A stretch of 64,000 nucleotides of DNA from Selaginella moellendorffii (lineage: Eukaryota > Streptophyta > Lycopodiopsida > Selaginellales > Selaginellaceae): assembly GCF_000143415.4 (NCBI RefSeq), contig NW_003314375.1, forward strand, positions 328,655-392,654, given 5' to 3'. Numbering within the stretch: the stretch's first letter is position 1; each line of letters starts with the position of its first letter. Below the pieces are notes generated by a model that was not told the DNA's origin, did not search any database, and worked only from the letters and a program-made list of their open reading frames with translations. Of the stretch, positions 54,346 to 64,000 are shown in pieces. Both the position numbers and the translations under genes were made by a program.

Positions 54346-55369
54346 GTGTGAGCACCCTTCTTTTGCCTTTTGCCTGTCAAAAAAGTGAAAACAAATGAAA
54401 GAGCCAGATTTTTTTCCTTGATTGCGACTGAAGCAGTGCAACGAGCATTTCAGTACGTAGCCAAGTCCCCGACAACACAAGCACACCGTTCTTCGCGTGG
54501 CCCTCGCAAGCCTGTGATTTAGCTGCGACTTTTGCGATCATAGCTCCTCGTTGGAGCTTGTCATTCGTCGCAGAATGTCGCGAGAGTGCCTCCAGTATAT
54601 TATATCTCAGATTTTCTTGGACAACTTCTGGGTCAATTGCCGAGCCCTATAAGATTTCTCCTTTCCATAGAACAAGATCCGCTTGATATTACTCGAAAGT
54701 TCTTTTAGGAAACAATGCCAGTCAGATAAGAAAGACGAGACCGACAGCTTACCAAATAAAAGGAGACCACTCTTTCGTTCCTCAGCTTTCTGACTTCAAC
54801 TTACGAGCACGTTTCTGCTGGGGTGGAGATGGAGGTGTGTTTGAAAATCTTGCTGGAGCCTGTACCACAGAAAGATACCAGAATTGGCATTCGAATGTAG
54901 CGTGCGCTTATGATCACGCTTGCCTATTCGTTCTCCTGAAACATGTTAACCATTACATAAAACAAAAACCAACACAATGGCCACCTCTTCGAAATCCCTT
55001 TGTAACCAGAAAAATTTCACCATATTAACCAACATTAAGAAAAATAAAGAATGCCTTTGGGGTATTAGGCGTTGGAACTTCTGGGTGTGTTTCCTGCATG
55101 AACGAAACAGTCACCTCATTCCACTGAACTTAAAACTCAGCATTGTTAGAAGATTAAAGAAGAAAGGAGATAATTATATGTGAAGTGCACACCGCCTTTT
55201 GAAGGGTTTACAAGATTGAGAACTTCCCCTCTCAATTCCAAATGCTCACAACATATTGATTCGGTAGAAATTTTTGGCTCCAAATGGACATATAAGCATG
55301 AAAGTCAAAAGGAATGAAATGCCTGTCCTATTGGATTACCCCAAGTTCATCAAGTAGTATTTGCTTGAC
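54346..55369. repeat. Inverted duplication, arm 2 (upstream of NLR)
   Basis: Reverse-complement match to 10225-11316 with numerous point changes and small deletions. The NLR-proximal end (54346-54730) matches the spacer that precedes peroxidase 1; the distal part (54730-55369) matches SWC4 exons. Confidence 0.9.
54770..55369 (-). pseudogene. Degraded 3' fragment of SWC4
   Basis: Contains counterparts of the last SWC4 exons. The final exon still reads to [10 protein letters not shown]-stop, but the gene is broken. A 17-nt deletion near 54902-54912 removes the donor site after KRDHKRK, and the exon for [13 protein letters not shown] has lost its acceptor (TTACAG to TTACAA) and about 28 nt. No 5' exons are present. 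Confidence 0.85.
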
Positions 55370-58300
55370 TATATCAATATAATATTGCCTTTTGGAACCT
55401 TAATATTGACTTCTTATGTCAATGTTTTTGACACCTTTCATTGTATATATTGTGCATATTTTACTTCCCCATCCTAAAAAGTTTTTTTATTAAGGACACC
55501 ATCATCTTTTCTTTTATATCATACCAACCTATGCACTAAACTTCATTTATCCAAAATTTGTGTTAGGATTCCAATAGCCTTATCATTTAACTACATAACC
55601 ACTCTATCTCTTAGAGTGTTCACCTTTTGTCAAAGCAAAGCACTTGGAAATCCCATTCTTTGGAATTTTATTACTTTTCCCATAATCCATTAGCATCCAT
55701 AATATAGTGGTTTTCCCCTAATTTATCATTTGGATTCCCTCTAATAATTACAAAAACCCATTCTTAGTCATTAATCATTTGCTCCTATCCATTAATTATT
55801 ACACCAAACAACTTAGGATCATTACCTTTGTCATTAGGGTGTTTTTTTATTTTATAGAAAAGGCTCTACTTTGTCGAATCTAAAGGGTGTTCACCCCTAG
55901 TAAGTTTTACTAGCAGTCTCTATTGCAGACACTATCCACAGTTCAATTTTATAACTTTTTTATAAGTCCTTTAGAAATTATTTTCTTGAATTCATAATAC
56001 CATTATATTGTTAAAAATCATTTCACTTAAATGTTTTTCCCACTTGGTCACCTTGACTAAGTCATACCATACCATTTATTTAAATCACTATAGGAACAAC
56101 ATTCTTTAACCCAGTAAAAAGTTTGCCCTTGACTATCCAACCATAGAATCACCTAGTAATCCTATATAGACATCTCAATGAGTTTATCAATAAGTACTAA
56201 GTTTGCTAGGGCTTTGAGTTGTTGGCCATGGATTGGGGGTATAATATTAGTATATCCCGAGTGTAGCTAGAACCCACAAATACTACTTTAACCCCAATTG
56301 GATAGATTGATGTAATAGAGACACAATAATGGCAAAACTCATGTATGATACTCAAGTTGATAAACACTTTTTTTGCTAATAATGACAAGCTTTTGTTCTG
56401 CATTATTGTAGGAAAACAAAAAGAACTACTTAATAACCAATTCATTCAAGTTCAAATATAAAAGGAAAAAGCCTATGAACAAAAGTGCACTTAATTAATG
56501 GTATTTAGATATTTGGGGTAAGTAAGGTAACTTTTGGATATTTAGGGTTAAGGAGTACTAGGAAGTCTAAACTTCAAAGTTTTAAATTAGGTATAAAAAA
56601 GATCTTATGTCCGACTTTGTTATTTAGTTGGGGAAATCACATCATATGTTAAAATTAACATTTAATAGTCCAATATGTTCTAGTTGAGCTAGACCCAAGG
56701 GGTAGGGTGGACTCTAAAGAAACCTATTACTCTTACCCTTATGAATAATATTAATATTTAATATTTCAAAATCAAATATTAAAAGAAGTGGTAAGTATAG
56801 AAGGCATCACAATGCAAATTGATGCAGCCCATGCCAAAACTACTTTTGACTATGATCCATTAAAAATGCTAAAAAACTCTTGAAAATAGCACTACAAATC
56901 AAGCTAGTGTAGAACACAATAAATATCCTTACATAAAAAAAAATTGACTACATATTTATACATATAATAGCAACTTCTTTATACTTGATGCTATAATATA
57001 TTTAATTATCTCTAGACTACAAGTTTAAAATGACTTAAAATTGCTCTATAAAGTATATAAAATGTATGAACTAATAATCTTTGAAATAAACTACTCAAAC
57101 ATCTGGACAATAAATATTCAAAGCCATTAGTTATGAATAGATTGCATCACTTTAGTATCAATGGCTACCCCTATCAAAGGAAATAGACATTGGTAAGTTT
57201 ATTTTAAGCAATTACTTTGGAAGATAGTCTACTTCTATCTTGATGACTGAATAGTGTAAGCAACTAATTTTTCCATTCTACTATAGTCACTTAATCACAC
57301 CTTTGACCACTTGGAAAAGTCTTACTCACCACCTCCATAAGTCTTATTCTAGACTTAAGGACTTGCTAGCCCTGTGAATGGCATCTATGCTAGTTAGTCT
57401 TTGCATTTGGTTCAAGTGCTCCACGTATCCAATCCCATAATTGACACCCAAGGGTAGCACCGACATATCAGTCTGTTACGTTGGGGCCATGTCATTCACC
57501 CTTGCCACATTAGCAGTCCAAGACCACTTACATCACAGTCCCGTCTCTCAAAGACTGAGCCATTTGTCCATGAGTGGTCATTGTAGCGCATTTGAATTTG
57601 GAGCCAAACCCCAAGTCTGTTGTATTACGAAACGAGGGTTTGGTACAATTCCACAAGCACTAGCTCCCCGTATCTAGCTCCTACATGTAAAATGATGTTA
57701 GACAGTGTTTAGCACGATTTTGGCATACTAGTGGCCTAACACAAGGAAGAGGTTACCCTAATGACTAGAGCAGCATAGAGCTTGGGCTTAAAAGCCAGAT
57801 GCAAAACAAAGTGCAACACAGCCCAATATGAGCCAAATTAATGGTTGTCAAACATGCATTTCAAACACTATCATTTGAAACCCCCCATAGCCAAATTAAT
57901 GGTGGTCAAACATGCATTTCAAACACTATCATTTGAAACCCCCCATAACCACTTTGGGCTTTCACCCCAAGCCTCCCTTAGTACCAGGAGTTAGTCTCTG
58001 GGACAAACTTGAAACTTACTAAATATGGAATGTCCCTAGATTATGAATTTGGACACGGGACAAACACCATTGTGTTCAGGATAATCTCTACATTCTATAG
58101 ATATGCCAAATGAGCAAATCTAAACATTTTCTATAAATAGCATTTGATACTAAAATGAGACTAACACAAAAGGTATAATAGTGAGGGTGTTTGCAGACAT
58201 AGTAAGCTATCATCTAGCGAATATTGAGGGACCAATCTCAATATCGCGGGGTTCCCAACACCAGCAAGTGCAAGCCAACAACATAAGTTTCTCGTCACTG

Positions 58301-59077
58301 TATCAAATATGCTCGATTTAATGACAACTTGGGATTTCTTTCCTTAGTACCCTTCCGGTCTAAGTGGGTGGAGACCATAAAAAGAACTAATAGTACCGAC
58401 TTCTTGCAGTCATGGTAGTAAAGAAAGAGTGGACTGGTCGACAAGTATCTTTCGATACCCAAAGTCACATTCATGACATTTTCCCCCCCTTTAAGGAAGA
58501 TCGATGTCCTCGTCGATGCATACTTGAGTCTAGGAAACCATCAAGGAAATAATTATGAAAGTTAATGGAAAGCACATTATGTGGGAAACACACTAATTTA
58601 AATGAGTTATGGAACTACCTCTCCTCTATGTTTAAAGATGTGAAGACTTAGACACCCTCCAGTTGTCACTAACAAGAAAAATGACTAATGGAATTAACCA
58701 CCCTTGCTGCTCCGAGTACCACTTGGCTTACAAAGGAATGATACATCCCCACTCGTAGGGACATAAGGAGAAGGCCAGAGGCCTAACTTCCCCTAAGCAA
58801 AAAATCAACCCATCAGGAAGATTTAGACAACTATTATAAACTGGTAGATGAACTTATTTATATGACCATGCCCCTTTTCAAAAATAAGTCATCGAGAGAG
58901 AGGTGAAGACTTGTAATCAGTCTATAATAGTTATCCCTATGGTTATGGATTGAACCCATGCACCAAAGTGCCGAAGTCAACTTATCAAAACTAACCTAAG
59001 TACTAATGAATGAGGGAAATAAAATGTAAATATATTACTTTATTGATTTGTAAAATTTATTACAAGATTTACAAGAG
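55370..59077. other. AT-rich gene-poor stretch
   Basis: No protein-coding gene recognised on either strand; only short AT-biased open frames. Composition differs strongly from the gene-rich part. Probably decayed transposon DNA, given the retroelement remnant at its end. It includes a 58-bp tandem duplication. Confidence 0.6.
57831..57946. repeat. 58-bp tandem duplication
   Basis: Two units, 57831-57888 and 57889-57946, starting AGCCAAATTAATGGT, differ at one base (GGTTGTC versus GGTGGTC). Confidence 0.9.
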
Positions 59078-59510
59078 CTAGTCTTTATTACAATTCTCAT
59101 ACTCCGTGACAAGTTCACGAGCATGTATAAAATTCCTAAAAGGCTCCCAAGTTAATTCACAAGATAGGTAATCTTTCCACTTAACTAAATATTTTTTGGT
59201 TCGACCACCACATGCCTTACGAGACAAAAGAATAACCTCAACCTCATACTTTGGTTCACCATCAATAACATCTAGAGCTGAACGGACATCCCTAGAGTGG
59301 CCAGGATCCTCATGATATGGGGCTAGCAAACTAACATGAAACACATCATGAAGTCTGGACATCTCTTATGGAATATCCAATTAATAGGATACATCACCAA
59401 TTTGTTTCAACACCCGATAGGGTCCAACATATTGTGGTAATAGCTTTCAAGAGAAAGATACCTTAATATTCACGGTAAATAATTTTTCAATCATATTATC
59501 ATTCACAAAT
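59078..59510 (-). mobile_element. Decayed Ty3/gypsy chromovirus pol 3' end
   Basis: Minus-strand sequence reads as the tail of a retrotransposon integrase. The GPY/F-type part is KLLPQYVGPYRVLKQIGDVS, interrupted by stop codons before and after. Then comes MSRLHDVFHVSLLAPYHEDP, and a chromodomain with YEVEVILLSRKACGG, TKKYLVKWKDYLSCELTWEP. The chromodomain part (59078-59362) is still open for 94 codons; upstream there are several stops. No LTRs were identified. Confidence 0.8.
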
Positions 59511-59563
59511 CCATACTAACATTTTTTATACTTTTTTTGTACAACTTAGTGCTCATATCCATC

Positions 59564-60016
59564 ATGCTGGATGCCGAAACATTGTTCCTATATGTCACCA
59601 GTCAGCCAATTGAGGTGTCAATCCACAACGATTATGATAACAATGTTGGGCGGGGATCTGGGGAATCAGCAGCTTTTGTAGCATCTCGCAGTGACTTTCA
59701 GCAAGGAATCACCATCATCAGGCAATGTGTGGATTTTTGTGCAGTCGGGGTTCAGATATATGATACAAGTTGCTCGTATCAAGTGAATCAGGTGAGTGTC
59801 ACGGGTTCAAACAACATCTCTCGCACTTTCCAGGTTAATGAGACCTTAAGACCAAACGAACTCATCTTAATGAGGAATTATGCTTCAGTATACAGAACTC
59901 AGTGCAATGGGTCTAATCCGTACCCCATCAGAATTGGTGCAGCGACTGTGCTCGTTCCAAGGGCCTGTAAAACTAACACCACTGCTACACCAGCTAGAAT
60001 CATATGTCCATGCTAA
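59564..60016 (+). CDS. Unrecognised open frame, possible secreted or partial protein
   Basis: An open frame of 150 codons from the ATG at 59564 to a TAA, in otherwise AT-rich DNA and with more normal codon content than its surroundings. The protein has several cysteines (IIRQCVDFCAVG, YDTSCSYQV, YRTQCNGSN, ending ARIICPC) and potential N-glycosylation sites (NNIS, NETL, CNGSN, TNTT), so an extracellular fold is plausible. No signal peptide is seen at this start, and it could be the last exon of a larger gene. No family recognised. It lies next to the retroelement remnant and could belong to a transposon cargo or a gene relic. Confidence 0.4.
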   Translation: MLDAETLFLYVTSQPIEVSIHNDYDNNVGRGSGESAAFVASRSDFQQGITIIRQCVDFCAVGVQIYDTSCSYQVNQVSVTGSNNISRTFQVNETLRPNELILMRNYASVYRTQCNGSNPYPIRIGAATVLVPRACKTNTTATPARIICPC

Positions 60017-60270
60017 GGAAACTCAAGCATGGAAAATAAGGGAATAATGGGGGCCAGTTCTACGAAGATAGTCAGTCTCCTAAATCTCAGAATAACGATC
60101 TATTTGAATGTTATGCTCTATAGATCAAAATGCTAAAGCCTATTAAATCTGAATATTCATCAAATTTGCTTGGATGAACCAAAGTTCTTGATGAAACAAA
60201 GCTAAGTGTTTGTGTTAGATCTCTTTGAATGCGGTTTGTATCAGCTTAAGTTCTTATTCCTCCTCATACG

Positions 60271-60389
60271 ATTCTACTCACAGGTCTACTGCTCGCACCA
60301 CTTTGATAACTGAGCCCAGTGATCGATCTCTCCAAGAACATCCTCTTGTTAAATCCATCAAACTCACAGTTTCTACCTGTGAGTAGAAT
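60271..60389. repeat. 15-bp inverted repeat with 89-nt loop
   Basis: ATTCTACTCACAGGT at 60271-60285 and its exact complement at 60375-60389. Confidence 0.8.
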
Positions 60390-61201
60390 TGTCCCATCCA
60401 TAACTCGGCTGACGAGTTAGTCTGGCACTCTCCTCATAGCAATGGATGCCATCTCTCCCACTCCTGCCTGATCTACACTGACCATGGAGGGCTGGAAGAC
60501 TATCTCTGAATCGTTCCACACCAAGTCCTATTTGGTAATCAATATCAGTAAGAGGCCGTTGTATTACAAACTCTGGCATTATTATCTGCGGTCCTGGTGG
60601 TGGCACTGAAGTATATGAAAGATCAATTTCCTGGAAGTAAAGCAGTTAGGAAGGAAAAACAAAAGTAGTGAGTGATATACCTTGAGTCTCGAGGTTAGAC
60701 GACTCAGTTTTGCTTCATCTTCATCTACATCTTCTTCTACTTCTTCTTTGTAGTCTCAGTCCATTTGCTTGTACATATGCCAATCCTCATCATTCATGCC
60801 AAAAGTATCTTCGGTTGCATTAACAGTTTCATTTGTTCTCTCTACATGGCAGTCAGCCTTTCACTTTTGACCGCCAGTCTGCAACTACAGTACCATGACC
60901 GTTGGTTGTGCAAACCTTCTACTGTTTTCTTTGGTCTACCTTGGTTGAAACTTCACAATGCCTGGCCTTCAGCTCCTCCAGATACTTCTCCAGGTTTTCC
61001 CTATGACAAGAAAGAGATGTAAATATTTAGAAAGAAAAAGATGTAAAAGATGTACAAGCAATGCTCTTCTTCCATTTGTTGCTTGTGCTCTCTCTACAGG
61101 GACTCCTCTTAACATCTTTGCCTTGCTCGAATATGTCCCTCAACTGCATGATCCTGATTTTTCCAGTGGTGCTGTTGTTTTAAAAAATTTGTTCTCTACA
61201 C

Positions 61202-61256
61202 AGACAGAGACACAGAGAGAGAGAGAGAGGGGGGGGGGGGGGGAGAGAGAGAGAGT
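61202..61256. repeat. GA microsatellite with poly-G core
   Basis: AGAGAG repeats flank an uninterrupted run of about 16 G. Confidence 0.9.
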
Positions 61257-61816
61257 ATACTACCAATGCTCTCTCCTCGTGAATCACTTTCCTCCCTGCC
61301 CTAAAAGGCATTTGATTTTTTTTATGATCCCAAAAGTCATGACTTTCCATTATTTAATCTTAACTGTTAGATTTGGGCATATGCCCAGAATAAATATGTT
61401 ATTATTATACCAGCTCTTTCATTTAAATATATGAGTAATAGCAAGGATCCCAGAATATTTTTACTTTGAAAAGATATTGTAATTATTCAAGTTATTTCTT
61501 TTTTGCTTTCTCGTAGTAGGTTTATTATTATAGATTGCTACTAAGACTTACAACTTTGATTCCACATCTATGTATTCTACAGCTTTACCAAGTTAGCTAC
61601 TAAGCTTTTCTAGTTTTGATTCTAAGCTGTGCCTGCTACGGCTTTGTTTTTTCTCAGAACCAGCTTGAGCAAGAAAATCACAAACATCATGCAGTGATGG
61701 AAGCAGTAATAGGTTGATGACCCTTATGTGGAAATCCACATTTGCAGTTAAGTTCTTAAATATTGTGTCGTAACTCTTAGAAATGGAGCTCTACCTTGGC
61801 TGCATTCAAAACTAAA

Positions 61817-61930
61817 GAATGATTGAAATCAGAAAACATGAGGAAGATAAGCAAATTGTAAGTTCAGTGCAGATGATGTGGACAAATCTCACAGATGGTG
61901 TCCACTTTTTAGTTGCACCAGTGCTGCACA
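61817..61930. repeat. Diverged direct repeat, copy 1
   Basis: Starts ATGATTGAAATCAG and shares AAGTTCAGTGCAGATGA and CAAATCTCACAGATGGTGT with 62649-62760, about 832 bp downstream. Confidence 0.75.
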
Positions 61931-62648
61931 TAATTTTGATGAGCATACTACCAAACACAAAAGAGAATGAGGAAGAGCCAAAAAATTGCTTAGAACTCTC
62001 AAACAACACAAAGAACAAAGTCCCTACTTTCAACCTGTCACAACAAGAGCACAGGATTTTGGGATTCCCAGCCTTGTCCTTCCCTTGCCAAATTCTACTT
62101 TTGTCCTACTGGGATTTTAGTGATGGTGGCTTTGCGGAGTGATCCTTGTGATGGTGGTGATGCTACTGAACATGAAAAAACTAGTTTTGGATCAGTAGTG
62201 ATGAGCTGGTTCCATTCTTTTGGAAATGGGATTCGCCCAAACCAGCACCAAGTCTTTCAATGTCCATGTGTGGAGAGCAAAGAACACAACCAGCACATCT
62301 TTGATTCCATGGCAGCCAGGAGCATTGCACCATGGAACTTACAGCCAGGTAGGAGATATCAAACAAGGAGAAATCTAACTCAAGAAACTTTGCCACGCTC
62401 AGCAAGGGATGAGTAATTCTCACAGTCGACTTGGATGCATAACTCCATGCAATCTCAACAACATCAAATGAAAAAGAGCGAGCATGACAAGGAAATCGAC
62501 GCAAGCATGACAAGGAAAAGAAAGAGTACACATACCTCAAGTGGTCATCAGGGAGAGGAGTGACAGGAGACTGGACTCTTGCTGTGTAGCATTTAAAAGG
62601 CTGAAAAACAAAGGTGAGACATCGGACACCAAGGGAAAAAAAAGGAAA

Positions 62649-62760
62649 GAATGATTGAAATCAGCGAATATGAGCAACGTAAGAAAATCATAAGTTCAGT
62701 GCAGATGACGTTACCTGCTGACAAATCTCGCAGATGGTGTTCCCTTATCCTTATTCCCAG
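62649..62760. repeat. Diverged direct repeat, copy 2
   Basis: Partner of 61817-61930, with substitutions and a small insertion (GTTACCTGCTGA) before ACAAATCTCGCAGATGGTGT. Confidence 0.75.
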
Positions 62761-64000
62761 TGGCTACATTGGGAACCGAGAACTATGCCAAGCTGCAGTA
62801 CTCCTGGCCTCATGGAATAAAAACTGTTCTGGTTTCTATTGAGCCCATCCTGCATGAATCAAGTAGCCAAAGCTCCAGAGAACATCATTGAGAGCATCTT
62901 AGCAAGGTATGAATCGAAAGATCCTATCCAGTCTGAAATGCCTTGTTAGAAGCACTATTGACATGGCTTCAACGTTTTGGAGATGATGATGCACACAATG
63001 TCCTCCTGTCTAGAGGAGCTGAGACAGAATTTTACAAAACGTGCTCAAGGTATCTTGCTTTTGTTATCCAACCTCACTATTCTCCCAAGGTTTAAAACTC
63101 TACTTTCTACCAGGAAGTTTTCCCGAGCACCTCCTCCCAAGCTGTGATCCTACACGTACAGCCTAATCATCAATTCACACAGCTTGTCTAGTGCAGAAGA
63201 TCATTCAAGTCCATTACTAATGTCAAATAATGTTGGAATTGTCGAAGCCTTCAAAACTGGATCAAAGTTTTGATTCAGTAACTGGCTCAGTAACTTCAGC
63301 AGCACATGCAAGACAATAACCGGATGATCAACTGTAATTATAACCCACACCTGAGCAGCATTCACCTTTAGAATGCGTTAGCAGTCCATCCACCCAACAA
63401 AAAAATGACAGTCCTAGAGTACGAAATGAAAGCAATACCTGTCAAAAGAAACTTGTCTCCACGAATGGATTCTTGCCAAACTCCAAGGAGCTCACAGATC
63501 AATTGGGATTGTAAGTTATTTGATGTGGGATAGAATGGCTGGGGTTGAGATTTGCCAGAGCCTGTTAGAGAAAGACTGAGCTCGGCAAACATATTAGCTG
63601 AGTATGTGCACCCTAGATGTGGCACTTTATGAGTTGTGCACCATGCAAGAATACCGCAACCATAAACTCTCTGCCTTTCAATTCTGTAACAATAGAAAAT
63701 CTACAACAAACAACATGGAATTAGTGTACAAAAGAAGAAAAGTGGTTACAAATTCACCATACCTGGCTTCATATTTCAATATCCAAGGTCTGTCAAGAAC
63801 TGTAGGATCTTGCTCCATAAATTTGGTCTCCTTAAACCTAAAAATTCCAAAGCTATGAATCTAGAATTCAAAAGGTGCCACTGTTTTTGCCACAATGTTA
63901 ACTATCTTCACTGTTCTTTTGGATCATCATATATCTAGTCCGTTCGATTACCATAAGTAAAAATGGATATTCTAAAAATGGAATATGTGACGTCAATGCC

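Larger units (their letters stand above)
60017..64000. other. Gene-poor stretch, no gene recognised
   Basis: Only short open frames without similarity I can name. Contains an inverted repeat (60271-60389), a GA/G microsatellite (61202-61256) and a diverged direct repeat (61817-61930 with 62649-62760). Could include exons of a poorly conserved gene, but none can be supported. Confidence 0.5.

Noticed and set aside
60271-60389. MITE transposon
   Set aside because: The inverted repeat is only 15 bp and no target-site duplication or second copy was found.
55370-64000. Organelle DNA insertion as source of the AT-rich block
   Set aside because: No plastid or mitochondrial gene, rRNA or tRNA sequence was recognised.

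Overview
The window is nuclear plant DNA. Genes are compact, with short GT-AG introns (mostly 45-100 nt), GC-rich exons and little intergenic space. The plant-only genes include class III peroxidases, a phytochrome, an SPL7-type SBP factor, a DA1-type LIM peptidase and plastid GPAT and CPN10. Intron size, density and protein divergence fit a lycophyte, most likely Selaginella moellendorffii; this is inference, because no database search was possible. An assembly gap of 305 N lies at 40287-40591.

Region 1 (1-8600) is a recent tandem duplication. Each unit holds a minus-strand F-box gene, a PPR gene fragment, a second decayed F-box copy and a plus-strand secretory DUF7906-like gene. The left unit has lost about 1.9 kb, and its junction carries a short inverted filler copied from the missing part. 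Region 2 (8.7-18 kb) holds SWC4/DMAP1, three class III peroxidases and a CRTISO-like flavoprotein. Region 3 (18-46.8 kb) is a dense run of conserved genes: a GSK3/SHAGGY kinase, a VIP3/SKI8 WD40 protein, a tail-anchored GTPase, plastid GPAT, a small 74-residue gene, DA1-like, a thioredoxin-like membrane protein, the HAT1-type acetyltransferase, a SWIM-RING protein, a coiled-coil protein, TRAPPC2/sedlin, APC6/CDC16, plastid CPN10, a TBL acetyltransferase, SPL7-like and phytochrome.

Region 4 (47.1-54.3 kb) is one very large minus-strand NLR immune-receptor gene. Six exons join in a single frame to give about 2273 residues. Between a helical, alanine-rich N-terminal part and the NB-ARC domain lies an array of about twenty short degenerate repeats with a C-L-A-I-I-P core, a domain I do not recognise. 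Immediately upstream of this gene is an inverted, degraded copy of the SWC4 3' end plus the spacer that precedes peroxidase 1. The NLR therefore appears to have acquired the upstream sequence of a peroxidase gene.

Region 5 (55.4-64 kb) differs sharply: it is AT-rich and gene-poor, with a decayed Ty3/gypsy chromovirus fragment, an unrecognised cysteine-containing open frame, and small repeats. Elsewhere the genes are packed closely. Convergent pairs end 21-68 bp apart, one divergent pair has start codons only 39 bp apart, and telo-box motifs recur just upstream of start codons.
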